Made by a program: the position numbers and the translations under genes
NCBI GenBank assembly: GCA_027485405.1
Contig: JAIXRB010000082.1
Coordinates: forward strand, 19,178-83,177
Direction: 5' to 3'
Source of the DNA: Leptospiraceae bacterium
GTDB taxonomy: Bacteria; Spirochaetota; Leptospiria; Leptospirales; Leptospiraceae
DNA length: 64,000 nt
Shown here: piece by piece, positions 38,483 through 47,975 of the stretch
Position numbering within the stretch: the first letter of the stretch is position 1
How the letters are laid out: each line of letters starts with the position of its first letter
Notes under the pieces: model-generated
What the model saw: only the letters and a program-made list of their open reading frames with translations
Told to the model about the DNA's origin: nothing
The model's database searches: none

Positions 38483-39550
38483 ATGAAACAGCCATCAGAA
38501 CTTCCTGTAGTTTTGATTATGGCTGGCGGAAAAGGTGAGAGATTCTGGCCTCGTTCGCGAACGCATTCTCCAAAACAACTCCAAAAGGTTTATTCAAACA
38601 AAACCCTCTTAAAGGAAACGATTGATCGGGCTTTGAGTATTACTGCCCTGGAACGAATTTTTATTGGAACCAATTCCAGTTTGAAAAATGAGATCCTAAA
38701 AAAAGATCCAAGTTTTCCATCTGGGAATTTTATCTTAGAGCCAGAAGGCAAAAACACTGCCCCGATCATTGCCCTTTCAGCTCTTTATTTTCAAAAGAAA
38801 TATGGAAACGCAAATCTCGTGGTTCTCTCTGCAGATGCGTATATTGATCCAGTTAAAGAGTTTGCAAAGACAATCAAACTGGCACTCCAAGAGACTGACA
38901 GAGGAATGGTTTTATTAGGTGTTAAACCAAATCGACCAGAAACTGGGTATGGGTATATTTCAGCAGGAAAAGCAACTCAAGCTGGTTATGAGGTAAAAGG
39001 TTTTTTTGAAAAACCAGATCACAAAACATCTTTAAAATATATCCGAAAGAAAAATTTTTTTTGGAATCCAGGCATTTTTCTATTTCGAACCGAAACCATT
39101 TTAGAAGAATTCGATCGTTACGCTCCTTCCATATTGCGACCGCTAAAGGAAAGATTCCCGTTTAAGTCCTTTGGTGATTTAGCTACTGCTTTTTCTTTGA
39201 TTCCGAGTGAAGCAATCGACACAGCAATCTTCGAAAAATCCAATCGAATTAGAATGGTTCCCGCAAGTTTTCAGTGGGATGATGTTGGATCTTGGTTGGC
39301 ATTAGAGCGAATTTTGCCAGCAGACGAAAACCAAAACCATCACCAAGGCAAAGCCGCATTCTACATGAAAAGCAAAGGCAATGTTTCTTCCGTTGATAAA
39401 GAGCTTATCGCTTTTCTGGGTGTTGAAAACCTCGTTGTAGTGGAAGAAAAAGACGTTTTGCTAGTTGCATCGAAAGATGGCCTAGGAGATATCAAAGCGA
39501 TGCTCAGTTTAATCCGAAAAAATAAGATTTTACAAAAGTATCTCGATTAG
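38483..39550 (+). CDS. manC: Mannose-1-phosphate guanylyltransferase
   Basis: A 355-residue nucleotidyltransferase. It has the GTP-binding motif [14 protein letters not shown] (about 14-27), [17 protein letters not shown] and GFFEKPD, as in ManC/RfbM. It makes GDP-mannose for LPS or glycan synthesis. The length shows that the C-terminal phosphomannose isomerase domain of bifunctional enzymes is absent. It abuts hfq with no gap and is likely in the same transcript. Confidence 0.9.
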   Translation: MKQPSELPVVLIMAGGKGERFWPRSRTHSPKQLQKVYSNKTLLKETIDRALSITALERIFIGTNSSLKNEILKKDPSFPSGNFILEPEGKNTAPIIALSALYFQKKYGNANLVVLSADAYIDPVKEFAKTIKLALQETDRGMVLLGVKPNRPETGYGYISAGKATQAGYEVKGFFEKPDHKTSLKYIRKKNFFWNPGIFLFRTETILEEFDRYAPSILRPLKERFPFKSFGDLATAFSLIPSEAIDTAIFEKSNRIRMVPASFQWDDVGSWLALERILPADENQNHHQGKAAFYMKSKGNVSSVDKELIAFLGVENLVVVEEKDVLLVASKDGLGDIKAMLSLIRKNKILQKYLD

Positions 39551-39585
39551 AATTTTGACTAGATACACTAAATTAGGAGGAAGGA

Positions 39586-39675
39586 ATGCCTTCCGGAAAG
39601 AAGAGAAAGCGAAGAAAAATCGCAACCCACAAACGAAAGAAAAAACGAAGAGCCAATCGTCACAAAAAGAAATAG
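39586..39675 (+). CDS. 29-residue basic mS38/AURKAIP1-COX24-like protein
   Basis: A short ORF encodes 29 residues, more than half Lys or Arg (starts MPSGKKRKRRKIATHKRKKK, then RRANRHKKK). AGGAGG at 39575-39580, five bases before the ATG, is the strongest ribosome site in the window. The composition and KxxKHKRxKRxxxxRxKK-like pattern match the COX24/AURKAIP1 domain, known as mS38 in mitochondrial ribosomes and as small ribosome-associated peptides in some bacteria. It lies 35 bases after manC. Confidence 0.8.
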   Translation: MPSGKKRKRRKIATHKRKKKRRANRHKKK

Positions 39676-39740
39676 TAATTCTGTAAAAGAAATCCTCTTT
39701 CTGTATTCAGAGACATAACGTTTCCTCCGATACTAGTTCT

Positions 39741-40451
39741 ATGAAACGAACTTGGAGGAAACAAAAGCCCCGAATCCCTGGTTTCGTCAGATCGTATTTC
39801 TGCGAAACACCTCTTGGAGACAAACTGGAAGCCGACTTTAACTTTCATGAAAAGTTAGTTCGTTTAACTGTTGAAATTCGAGAGGAAAAGAATCGGACGT
39901 ATTCCTCCACTATTCAGGATGGGTTGGTCTTAGCCGAAAAGGACGTGACCTCTGGCAGAGCTTACCCGGTTTTCCGAAAGATTTGGCCCTTTCGGGAACA
40001 TTTTTCCGATCTACCTGATCCGGATTTGATCATTGCAATTGGTGGATGCTACGACATTTTTCCTTTATTTGATCCAGAAGCCTACCGCCGCATTTCTGAG
40101 CGAAAATTTAGTCGCTACGGTTCTGTTTTTGGGGTCAAGAGAGAAGGCTTTTGGGCGCGTTTCTGGCGAGAAAGAAGAGAGGCCAGGGAAGTCCGAGGAT
40201 CGCTCTGGCAAAGATTCAAGAGGCGCTTCTGGGGTGATTTACAGGACATTACAGTTGGCACCCTAGCTTGCTTTGCCATTTATCATTTTTATTATGATTT
40301 TGTGTTTTTAGGATTGTCTTTAGCGACAACTGGAATGGTAGCAGGAATAATGGACTTTATCGTGAGAAAACGCTCTATTTTAATGACAAAAGTGTTGTCT
40401 TTTCTTTCTTTAGGATCATATTTTTTCTATAACGGCTATACGAGATTCTGA
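39741..40451 (+). CDS. Hypothetical protein with C-terminal membrane segments
   Basis: A 236-residue protein. The first 165 residues are soluble, with many Arg and Trp in the second half ([20 protein letters not shown]). Three hydrophobic helices follow (about 172-230). I recognise no family. It has no clear ribosome site. It lies 10 bases before cheW and may be co-transcribed with cheW-phoU. Confidence 0.6.
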   Translation: MKRTWRKQKPRIPGFVRSYFCETPLGDKLEADFNFHEKLVRLTVEIREEKNRTYSSTIQDGLVLAEKDVTSGRAYPVFRKIWPFREHFSDLPDPDLIIAIGGCYDIFPLFDPEAYRRISERKFSRYGSVFGVKREGFWARFWRERREAREVRGSLWQRFKRRFWGDLQDITVGTLACFAIYHFYYDFVFLGLSLATTGMVAGIMDFIVRKRSILMTKVLSFLSLGSYFFYNGYTRF

Positions 40452-40461
40452 GAGAAGCCCC

Positions 40462-40941
40462 ATGGCAAAAGAAGTCGCCAACACTAACCAACTGATCCAA
40501 GAACAATATATCATTTTTAATCTCGGTGAGGAAGAGTATGCCCTACCTATCACCATTGTCGAAGAAATTGTTAAAATCAAAAACCTAATCAGAGTTCCAC
40601 AATCCAAAACCTATTTTGCAGGAATTATGGACATCCGCGGGAAGGTTGTTCGAATGATAGACCTCGCCAAACGCTTGAACATAAAAACAGCAACAACTGT
40701 CATCGGCGAAAGAGCTATTGTTATCAACTTAGGCGGAAAATCAGTAGGTATCATTGTAGATAGGGTTTCACATGTTGTCCACTTTCCAGCGAACGTCATT
40801 GATCCTCCCCCACCATCAGTTAAGGGAATTTCGTCGCGTTACATCACTGGCGTTGGGAAAAAAGACAATCGATTTATCATTTTGATCGACGTAGAAAAAA
40901 TCCTAAACCTGGAAGAAATCTCAGAACTCCCTGTAAGCTAA
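40462..40941 (+). CDS. cheW: CheW-like chemotaxis coupling protein
   Basis: A 159-residue CheW domain: [46 protein letters not shown] and VGIIVDRV are the family blocks. CheW links chemoreceptors to CheA. No cheA or receptor gene is in the window, so this is an orphan copy. Its stop overlaps the phoU start as TAATG, coupling the two. Confidence 0.9.
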   Translation: MAKEVANTNQLIQEQYIIFNLGEEEYALPITIVEEIVKIKNLIRVPQSKTYFAGIMDIRGKVVRMIDLAKRLNIKTATTVIGERAIVINLGGKSVGIIVDRVSHVVHFPANVIDPPPPSVKGISSRYITGVGKKDNRFIILIDVEKILNLEEISELPVS

Positions 40942-41654
40942 TGATTATTTCCAAATTCTATTATTTGAGAAAAAATCTATATTCGATGGCAGAAATGGTG
41001 TTGGAACAAGCCTTACTGTTAAGTGATGCCTTAGAAGAAGATAATTACGAGCTTGCCTCTAAAATAGTTGAAAAAGATGACTTCATAGACGAACTCGAAA
41101 AAGAAAATGATAACCTAAGTCAAAACGCAATCCTTGAGGCCATCACCAATCGAAACATTTTGGGAATGGGTGAAGTTGACAGCGATATAGTTTTAAAAAA
41201 AGATCCACTTCGATTTGCACTCAGTGCCATTCGAATCACTAGAAACATGGAACGAATGGGAGACCAAGTGGTCAACTGTGCTGAAGTTTTTAGATACGGA
41301 ACGATCCGAAAAGGTCTGTTTAAACAAGAAGCGCCAATGACCTTGATTCTTTCTAGGGTCACAACCTTAGTTGGAATGGCCGTCGAATCTTTGGTGGAAG
41401 AAAAAGAAAGATTTATGGGCAGTGTCAATACCTTGGAAGAAGAGTTAAACGAACTTTGCAATGAAGCCTTTAGAAAGTATCGTGAGCTTCCGGGTATGGA
41501 TAAAATTGAGTTTGCAGATATCTACCGAATCATTTTGGCAATGGAGAGAATGGGAGACTATGCTGTCAACGTTGCAGAAGAATTAGTTCGATTGAATACT
41601 GGAAAAGACATTAGGCATCTAGAACACATTGCACTTAGGAAGAGCTACGATTAG
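40941..41654 (+). CDS. PhoU-domain protein
   Basis: A 237-residue all-helical protein with two PhoU repeats, each carrying the E-R-x-x-D signature: [14 protein letters not shown] (about 95) and [14 protein letters not shown] (about 198). PhoU proteins control phosphate transport or the PhoR kinase and bind metal clusters. No pst or phoR gene is nearby; the partner is cheW instead. The 3' end overlaps the nucleotidyltransferase-like gene by 20 bases. Confidence 0.87.
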   Translation: MIISKFYYLRKNLYSMAEMVLEQALLLSDALEEDNYELASKIVEKDDFIDELEKENDNLSQNAILEAITNRNILGMGEVDSDIVLKKDPLRFALSAIRITRNMERMGDQVVNCAEVFRYGTIRKGLFKQEAPMTLILSRVTTLVGMAVESLVEEKERFMGSVNTLEEELNELCNEAFRKYRELPGMDKIEFADIYRIILAMERMGDYAVNVAEELVRLNTGKDIRHLEHIALRKSYD

Positions 41655-42312
41655 CTCCCATGTAAGCATGCAATTCTTGCTGAAGACCTTCTGGTAAATC
41701 AAGACCTCTAGCCCTTATTCTCTCATTGTATTTGTTAAATGATAGCCTATGTTGATTGGTTGAAAGATAGCCTTCTAAAGCTTCACCGGCCCAAGGTATA
41801 ATTTCTTTAATAAACTGAGGGCTTTCTTCTAAAGCATCGCAATAAGAAATGAACAAAGGTCTGTTAACAGGTCTGCCAATGTTTCGATAGAAAAGTAAGC
41901 AATACAAAGTTTCGTCGCCTAAAATTTCGTTGGTTCTGATTTTTTCTTCAACATAGCGCAAGTTTATGTTGTCCAGATACTCAATTTGGATGGTTTCTGG
42001 GGAAAGTCGCTTTGATACCGACTTTGAAATCTCATTTTTAATAAATTGAAGATTGGGACAATGATTTGGGCAACTACCTTCTGTCTTATGCAAATCGCAT
42101 TCATGAAACAATATACAATCAGCGTCACTGGAAGGTTCTACAATGCCAAAGTTGATGGATCCAAGAGCTTCTAAGGCTACTTCGTATCCTTTTCTGGATA
42201 GGTCTTGAGTCGCCAATCGAAATGCTTGCACTCTTCTCAGAGCATGCTTTGTATCATAATTGCGGTATTTGTTTTTTAGAACCAAATACCTCTCTACTAA
42301 GTTCTTGCCCAT
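41635..42312 (-). CDS. Nucleotidyltransferase-fold protein with Cys/His cluster
   Basis: A 225-residue soluble protein. GS at 51-52 and DAD at 63-65 fit the polymerase-beta-like nucleotidyltransferase motif (GSx10DxD). Directly after it come Cys66, Cys72, Cys81 and Cys85 with His70, His75 and His84 (SCPNHCPN), which could bind zinc. A later acidic block (IQIEYLD) may give the third Asp. The role is unknown; adenylyl- or uridylyl-transfer to a protein or RNA is possible. It is convergent with phoU. Confidence 0.65.
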   Translation of the reverse strand: MGKNLVERYLVLKNKYRNYDTKHALRRVQAFRLATQDLSRKGYEVALEALGSINFGIVEPSSDADCILFHECDLHKTEGSCPNHCPNLQFIKNEISKSVSKRLSPETIQIEYLDNINLRYVEEKIRTNEILGDETLYCLLFYRNIGRPVNRPLFISYCDALEESPQFIKEIIPWAGEALEGYLSTNQHRLSFNKYNERIRARGLDLPEGLQQELHAYMGANRSSS

Positions 42313-42395
42313 GCTCGATATTTTTACATTCCCACATATAGAAACTCAATCTCTTTTCAAATCAGCAATCTAGAAATTTTGTCGATATATACACT

Positions 42396-44357
42396 GTGAG
42401 CTCGCAAAAAGGATGGTTTTTCTGGTTTTTTATCTTTTGGGCGTTCTCCCTTTTTGCCGGGGAAGAAGACGATAGAAATCGAATCAAAGACCTCTATTTA
42501 ACTCCCCTAGAGGTAATTTTGCCAGCAGAAGTCCTTGCCCTGGATTCAGAGGAAAGGCTCTTTATTGATCCAGATACTGGCGTCGCTCTGAGGGAAAAGC
42601 CCAACCGACCGCCCGAAATTGGATCCGAAGAACCGGTCGCCACGGGACCCAAGTCAGCGGAAACTAAAGTTAAAGAAGCAGAAGGTCTTTTAAAGCGATA
42701 CTATTCTCAGTTCATAGATGAAAAAAGAATTTGGGAAGAGCGAGAACGCGGTAGCATCTACTCTTCCAGAACGGAACAGAACGACATTCGCCTATTGTTG
42801 TTTGAAACCACTCATCGAAACTCAGAAACGCTTTTGGTCAAAGAGTCTCCAATTCTGTACGAATTGCACATACGACTAGCTCGGCTCTATTCAGAACTAG
42901 ACAAACCTGCTATTGCAATTCGACATTTTATTGGTGCCTATCGATACAGAAGCCTAGCCACGACTGACGAATTTTATAGATCGCCTACATGGCAAAAAGA
43001 AGATTTTAGGAATCAATTTGTGACTGGTGCAAAGTCCCATCAACAAGCATTTGATGAAAAGAAGGAAGCCCAAGCTCAGTTAAAAGTTGCAAAAGATAAA
43101 GTCCACATTTTAGAAGCGGAAGCAATTCGTTCAGGAAAATCTGTGAGCGATGTTCAAGGTTCAGTTGCAGCACAACTCCAAGTTATAGAACAGAAAAAGA
43201 AGATTCTTGAAAAAGCAGAAGAGCAATTTGCCAAATCAGAATCTGAAAACTATCTCAACTATCAAAAAACCAAACAAATCGAAGATTCAAAGAATTTCTT
43301 TGAAATGGCTAAAATGATAAAAAAGATAGAAGATGAGAACAAAGAAAGACTCAAAATTATAAATAAACTGAGCGTAGCTGGAAAGGGAATCTTTGTTCTG
43401 TTTGATTACAAAAAGAATCGCGATTTCTTTGCTTACGAGTTGTTTCTAGAAAAATCCTACTCTCTTTGGAACGAAAACATAGATGCCATCCAAGAGGTTT
43501 CCGAAAGACTTAGAATTGATGGAAGAAAAGAAAAAGCAATAGACTTTTATGAAAAATATATCAAACTTCTAGAGGCAAAAACTGACACCTCGGAAGAAGG
43601 TTCTAAAAAACTCTCTATTGCTTATTTTCGATTAGCATCTCTTCACGCAGACAGCAAACGATACATTGTAGCTGGCAATAACTATGAGAAGTTTTATGCA
43701 ATAGCACCAGAAGATTCTTTAAAAACCAAAGTTTCATTTGAAATGGGAAACTATTTTTTAAATACATTAGGTGATCCAAAGAAAGCGGCTGTTTTCTATG
43801 AGTATTGGCTAGAAAGAAATAGCAAAGATTGGAATCCATCCATAGACCTGAGAAAAAATAGCTCTGATTTAGAAGCGATTGCTTTCCTTGGACTTTCAAA
43901 ACTGGATCGAGTCAACCGCAGTCCAGATGCCGAAAAAAGCAAACTTTTGTTATCTTTAAAAAACTATAAAGATTTAGAATTAGAAAGGAATGCCGCCGAG
44001 AAGAAGGTTTTCGAACTTAAAGAAAAGCGTTTGAAAATCAAACGAGAATTGATCACAACCACGCAAGATGAAGCCTTGTCACAATTTCGAATTCTAGAGA
44101 TTAAGATTGAAGACCAAGAATCGGAGTTAAGAGGTTTGGAATCTAAGCTTCTTTCTATCCCTATTTCAAAAATTCTTTTTCGTTTAGCAGTGTTGTCTGA
44201 ATATCAAAGAGACTTTAACAATGCCTTGGTCTACTATGATTCTGTAATTGAGAAAGGTATCGAAACGGATATTGACCTAGCAATGCGAGAAAAGAAAAGA
44301 GTTCGTAGAATTTTAGAAACGGGGAAAATGATTCCTCCCCTTAGCGCGAGTATTTAA
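42396..44357 (+). CDS. Large periplasmic TPR and coiled-coil protein
   Basis: A 653-residue protein with a GTG start and a signal peptide (about 7-22, ending SLFAGEE). A charged N-terminal region, a long coiled coil (about 215-310) and TPR-like helical pairs (about 375-480 and 590-640) follow, with a second coiled coil at about 520-585. It is probably a periplasmic scaffold. It overlaps the convergent lipoprotein gene by 17 bases. No enzymatic motif is visible. Confidence 0.7.
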   Translation: MSSQKGWFFWFFIFWAFSLFAGEEDDRNRIKDLYLTPLEVILPAEVLALDSEERLFIDPDTGVALREKPNRPPEIGSEEPVATGPKSAETKVKEAEGLLKRYYSQFIDEKRIWEERERGSIYSSRTEQNDIRLLLFETTHRNSETLLVKESPILYELHIRLARLYSELDKPAIAIRHFIGAYRYRSLATTDEFYRSPTWQKEDFRNQFVTGAKSHQQAFDEKKEAQAQLKVAKDKVHILEAEAIRSGKSVSDVQGSVAAQLQVIEQKKKILEKAEEQFAKSESENYLNYQKTKQIEDSKNFFEMAKMIKKIEDENKERLKIINKLSVAGKGIFVLFDYKKNRDFFAYELFLEKSYSLWNENIDAIQEVSERLRIDGRKEKAIDFYEKYIKLLEAKTDTSEEGSKKLSIAYFRLASLHADSKRYIVAGNNYEKFYAIAPEDSLKTKVSFEMGNYFLNTLGDPKKAAVFYEYWLERNSKDWNPSIDLRKNSSDLEAIAFLGLSKLDRVNRSPDAEKSKLLLSLKNYKDLELERNAAEKKVFELKEKRLKIKRELITTTQDEALSQFRILEIKIEDQESELRGLESKLLSIPISKILFRLAVLSEYQRDFNNALVYYDSVIEKGIETDIDLAMREKKRVRRILETGKMIPPLSASI

Positions 44358-44838
44358 CAATTTCGTCAACTTCTGTGCCACTTAGTTCTTGCTCTAAATT
44401 ACTCTGAGCATATCCCTCATCTGGCAAGACTTGAAAAACCACCTGATCTATTGTTTCACCTTCGTGAACAATTTTTAAAAGATACTCCCCTATTGCTAAT
44501 TTTTGAAATTCATCTCGAATCGAATTTGAATCAGTATCTACATTCTTTTTTTTGATATCAATTTCAACATAATCCAGCTCATACCTGTTTAATGAAATAT
44601 GAAAGTCGGTAGTGGCACCTGGATTTCGAGAGAATGTGTAGACAAAATGAATAGTGTCTTTCGGAGAAAAGATCAAACCTTCTCGCATCATTCGAAAATC
44701 GGTGATAGTCTTCCATTCTTTCTCAAGAAGATCGATGTCCGAGCTTCTTGTGTTTGCCCAACCAAAATCACCGGTCGGCACACCGCAATTGATACAGAAT
44801 AAGAAAAGAGAGACTAGGAAGGATTTTTTAAGAGACAT
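44341..44838 (-). CDS. Hypothetical lipoprotein
   Basis: A 165-residue protein with a signal ending LFLFCINC (Cys 18). The mature part looks like a small beta-sandwich (FVYTFSRNPGATTDFHISLNR). No family is recognised. It is the gene after the small membrane ORF on the minus strand, 76 bases downstream, so it may belong to the pgs transcript. Confidence 0.65.
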   Translation of the reverse strand: MSLKKSFLVSLFLFCINCGVPTGDFGWANTRSSDIDLLEKEWKTITDFRMMREGLIFSPKDTIHFVYTFSRNPGATTDFHISLNRYELDYVEIDIKKKNVDTDSNSIRDEFQKLAIGEYLLKIVHEGETIDQVVFQVLPDEGYAQSNLEQELSGTEVDEIVKYSR

Positions 44839-44914
44839 ATCTGTTCTGATTTACGGCAAATTACAGAATTTGTCTGGAGAAAAAGCTAGTAAGGAAAGAC
44901 CAAAAAAGGCCTTT

Positions 44915-45085
44915 TTAGTTGGAATTGTCGTCCACAACCCTCCCTTTCGCTGAGATGTCCTTTTCTGAGTTCCTGTCAAAGGGCATAGGCGGTCTTTGGT
45001 AGCGCGAACTGGCTGGCAAAGTTAACAATCGCCCAATCCAACGAAAAACGAGAAAGAGCAGTAGTAAGAGTAAAAGAAATTTCAT
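44915..45085 (-). CDS. 56-residue single-TM protein after pgsW
   Basis: A short ORF of 56 residues starting MKFLLLLLLLFLVFRWIGRL, one membrane helix followed by a polar tail ending in Asp and Asn (KGRVVDDNSN). It begins 10 bases after the pgsW stop and has no strong ribosome site, so it is probably coupled. Its size and topology match the small PgsE/CapE proteins that end Bacillus poly-gamma-glutamate operons, but I see no clear sequence identity. The role is inferred from position and shape alone. Confidence 0.6.
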   Translation of the reverse strand: MKFLLLLLLLFLVFRWIGRLLTLPASSRYQRPPMPFDRNSEKDISAKGRVVDDNSN

Positions 45086-45095
45086 TTTCTAAAGC

Positions 45096-46232
45096 TTAGA
45101 CTCTTTTCCGAATCGTCTCAGGCAATAAGTGGTTCAATTGAAACCTTCCCCATACACGATGCGTTATTCCAAATAGCCCAAGGAAAATTAAGTAAATAAC
45201 AACACCAGCTAACATTGGGTTGAATTCTTCTTGGACAAATATTTTTCCTTCTCCAGGCTTAGGGGTCGACTTGGGTGAAATTGGAAGACCATACTTTCTA
45301 GCTAAAGATTCAATTTGAATAATGTTTAGGACCTTAATCTCCCTGGTTAGAAATTCCTTAATTACGGAATCTGGCACGTCAATGTCCTCAGGTATCTCTG
45401 TTAGAATTCCGTTTTTGAAAACTTGCTTTCCGATGCTTGTTCCAAAAATGGTAGTTCCTCCTCCAATATTAACAAAAAGTTTGATTGGTTTATCGTTTGC
45501 CTCTTTAAAATAAGTATCCATTCGAAGCTGAATGGAATCCTTAAAAACGGGAGCTTCCAAAAAGCTAACATTGTTTCTGTTGATACCTTGCTTCAAAAGA
45601 CGTTTTCCTTCTTCGGAAATTCCAACAGCCAGATCTTGGATTCCACCTAAAGACGCATATCTAGTTTTAGATTTGAACACACCTTTCTCAATCAGAAAGG
45701 ATTCCATATCTAACCAAAGCATATTGGGAAGATTTGCGCCGTATTGAGAAGCTGAAGAACTAGAAATAATGATTGGTTTGAGTTTCATTGTTTCAATTGC
45801 TGAAAACAAACAAATATTTGCCGCCGGAAAAGAACCTGAAATTGCGACTGCAATAGTGTCTCCTTCTTTTAATTCTACTTTTTCAAAGTAAGAAATGAAA
45901 ATTGCCGCAAAGTTTGGGTTTATCGAAGTTTGCTTAGCAGAAAGTGAACCTGAATTACTAGTGACAGGCGTCAAAAACTCACCGATTAGCCCTGAACCTG
46001 CGGGATCTAACTCTTTTGATTCGTACTTTCTTATCCTTAAAAGTTCTGGTTTGAGACTCTCAAAAGCTCTGTAGGCAAGCTTTGCCGCGGCAAGTTTTTT
46101 TCGATAGTATGGCTGTTCTTTGCGAAGTTTCAGATTCTCTACTAGAAACAATCCACTCAAAGCTAATAAAGCGAGAACAACGATTCCTGTAGTAGAGAAT
46201 TTCCAAACTTTCCAGTATTCCTTTGCGATCAA
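45096..46232 (-). CDS. pgsW: Poly-gamma-glutamate system protein PgsW
   Basis: A 378-residue protein with an N-terminal membrane helix (about 13-31) and a C-terminal one (about 342-360). Between them is a Ser/Gly-rich domain with AVAISGSFPAANI, SSSSASQYGAN and NIGGGTTIFG, as in the PgsW family that replaces PgsA in some bacteria. The start is TTG, overlapping the pgsC stop as TTGA. It should help make or export poly-gamma-glutamate at the membrane. Confidence 0.8.
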   Translation of the reverse strand: MIAKEYWKVWKFSTTGIVVLALLALSGLFLVENLKLRKEQPYYRKKLAAAKLAYRAFESLKPELLRIRKYESKELDPAGSGLIGEFLTPVTSNSGSLSAKQTSINPNFAAIFISYFEKVELKEGDTIAVAISGSFPAANICLFSAIETMKLKPIIISSSSASQYGANLPNMLWLDMESFLIEKGVFKSKTRYASLGGIQDLAVGISEEGKRLLKQGINRNNVSFLEAPVFKDSIQLRMDTYFKEANDKPIKLFVNIGGGTTIFGTSIGKQVFKNGILTEIPEDIDVPDSVIKEFLTREIKVLNIIQIESLARKYGLPISPKSTPKPGEGKIFVQEEFNPMLAGVVIYLIFLGLFGITHRVWGRFQLNHLLPETIRKRV

Positions 46233-46687
46233 ACCAGTTCTTCCCCAACTATCAAAATAAGGAGCAATCGAACTAGTACTGAAGAAATAACTAGTACAGA
46301 AGTGGTTTCTAAAAATCCTTGTCTTTCAAACCAAATGGCAATTAAACCGGGAATAATGAAACCAATTGTTCTAACATCGGAAATTAAGTCTACTTCGCTG
46401 TTGGGGAACCATTCGAAATTGAAAAGGTATCCATAGAAATAAGCAAAAAGCAAAAGCAAAACTGTTTTTCTCTTTCCGAATATTATAAAAACGTAAGACA
46501 ACAATTGCACAGTAATGAACGAAAGAAAGGCGATGAAAAAAGTTAGAATGAGATTCTTTGGTTGATGAATATGAAGTGCCAAATAGCCAGGGACAATGAG
46601 CCCGGTTCCCAGTATCCCAAAGAATTCAGAAAAAATTAAACTAACTGCTAAACCAAGTCCTATAGAAATAGAAAGTAAATCACCCAT
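46229..46687 (-). CDS. pgsC: Poly-gamma-glutamate synthase subunit PgsC/CapC
   Basis: A 152-residue integral membrane protein of four to five helices with GTGLIVPGYLALHIHQP near the start, the hallmark of CapC/PgsC. PgsC works with PgsB as the polymerising complex in the inner membrane. Its ATG overlaps the pgsB stop (TAATG). Confidence 0.87.
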   Translation of the reverse strand: MGDLLSISIGLGLAVSLIFSEFFGILGTGLIVPGYLALHIHQPKNLILTFFIAFLSFITVQLLSYVFIIFGKRKTVLLLLFAYFYGYLFNFEWFPNSEVDLISDVRTIGFIIPGLIAIWFERQGFLETTSVLVISSVLVRLLLILIVGEELV

Positions 46688-47892
46688 TAATGGTTATTCT
46701 CCGAACGGTTTCGAATAAGTTGGATCAACTCAAGACCGGTTCCGCCAATATTGCCCAATGCCATTATGACCGAGCCTGATTCGTTTTGTGCCAGAAGCGA
46801 TTCAAAAATAAATTCAGGTGACTTACCTTCTAGGTTTAAAAATTTGATTCCAGGTTGAAAAAGCCTATTCATTTCCGCTTCTGCGAAGCTAGTTCCTGTA
46901 CCTGTCAAAAAGACAATCTGAACCCCTGCCCAGGTAGAGGTTTCTCTAGCCAGTTGAATGCTTCTTTCAATTCGGTCATCCCTGCAATGTAAAACCAAAG
47001 CTCGGACAGAGCCTTTCGAATACTTCATGTTTGCTTCATTCCAAATCAGTCTTGAACTTTCCGGATCATTCGCCGCTAGTGCATTCAAGAATGTAAGTTT
47101 TTTCCCAAAGAAATAAATGGGAAAGACTGTCAACGCTCCGGGATCGGGCTCCATTTCTAGCATACCTTCGAAGGCTCTCTCTCGAGACACGCCTATCAGT
47201 TCACAGACTTTAAGAGCGATTGCTACATTCTCTTTGTGTTCCCAATACTTGAACTGCATCATTTCCCGTTCTGATTTTGAGAGCACTTCCTTTTCTGAGA
47301 CTGAAACGATTTCAGTTTGGCGATCTTCACAGACCTGAGTAAAAATTGTTGAATTTTCACTCTCAAGAAGAACTAGTTTCCCATTTAAAGGAATTGCTGA
47401 TGCAAAAGCTTTTTTTACATCTTCTAAACTAGGTCCCATAACTTCTAAATGATCTGGTCTAACATTGGAGATTACACCGATGTTCGAATTCAGAATTTGA
47501 ACTTCGCTAGAGAATTGATACCGCGGTTCAAGTGCCATACATTCAATTACTAAAATCTCTGCTTTTTCATTGTAAGCTTCTTTCACTATGCGAATCTGCT
47601 CTAGTATTGTAGGTCGACCCCAACGCCGAACAGTCAACTCAGATCCATCTGCATAAATGATCCTAGCTAGTGTTCCTGTAGTCTTAGCCACCACAGAAAA
47701 CCCTCCTTTTGACAATCCGGCTCGAATAAGTCGGGTTATGCTAGATTTTCCTCGAGTACCATTGACATGTATTCTATAACGAAAGGCCCTTAACCTCTTT
47801 TTATGAACAAAGCCTTGAAATCCAAAAAAGCTCAAAAGCGACATAATCAAGCTTAGAAATAAGGCTGATTGGAAATCCATAAAGTTTGTCAC
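46687..47892 (-). CDS. pgsB: Poly-gamma-glutamate synthase ligase subunit PgsB/CapB
   Basis: A 401-residue Mur-ligase-type ATPase with an N-terminal membrane helix, the P-loop HVNGTRGKSSITRLI (about 42-56), TGTLAR, and the CapB segments RRWGRPTILEQ, VIECMALEP and NIGVISNVRPDHLE. It activates and links glutamates through gamma-amide bonds using ATP. The GTG at 47892 has AAGGA upstream; the ATG at 47880 is the alternative start. It is the first gene of pgsB-pgsC-pgsW and divergent from the HAMP-SpoIIE gene. Confidence 0.9.
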   Translation of the reverse strand: MTNFMDFQSALFLSLIMSLLSFFGFQGFVHKKRLRAFRYRIHVNGTRGKSSITRLIRAGLSKGGFSVVAKTTGTLARIIYADGSELTVRRWGRPTILEQIRIVKEAYNEKAEILVIECMALEPRYQFSSEVQILNSNIGVISNVRPDHLEVMGPSLEDVKKAFASAIPLNGKLVLLESENSTIFTQVCEDRQTEIVSVSEKEVLSKSEREMMQFKYWEHKENVAIALKVCELIGVSRERAFEGMLEMEPDPGALTVFPIYFFGKKLTFLNALAANDPESSRLIWNEANMKYSKGSVRALVLHCRDDRIERSIQLARETSTWAGVQIVFLTGTGTSFAEAEMNRLFQPGIKFLNLEGKSPEFIFESLLAQNESGSVIMALGNIGGTGLELIQLIRNRSENNH

Positions 47893-47975
47893 GAAGACAT
47901 CATCATCCTTTCAATGATCTGTAATGAACTTGACACACAAATCGAATAAGATTTGAGACTAAAGAGCAGAAAACA

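Noticed and set aside
44654..44953. Plus-strand ORF of 99 residues overlapping the region before pgsW
   Set aside because: It lies antisense to the hypothetical lipoprotein and the 56-residue ORF, has no domain, and its composition looks like a shadow frame.
47930..47960. Promoter TTGACA upstream of the HAMP-SpoIIE gene
   Set aside because: No acceptable -10 box at 16-18 bases; the nearest match (GAGACT) is at 19 bases and weak.
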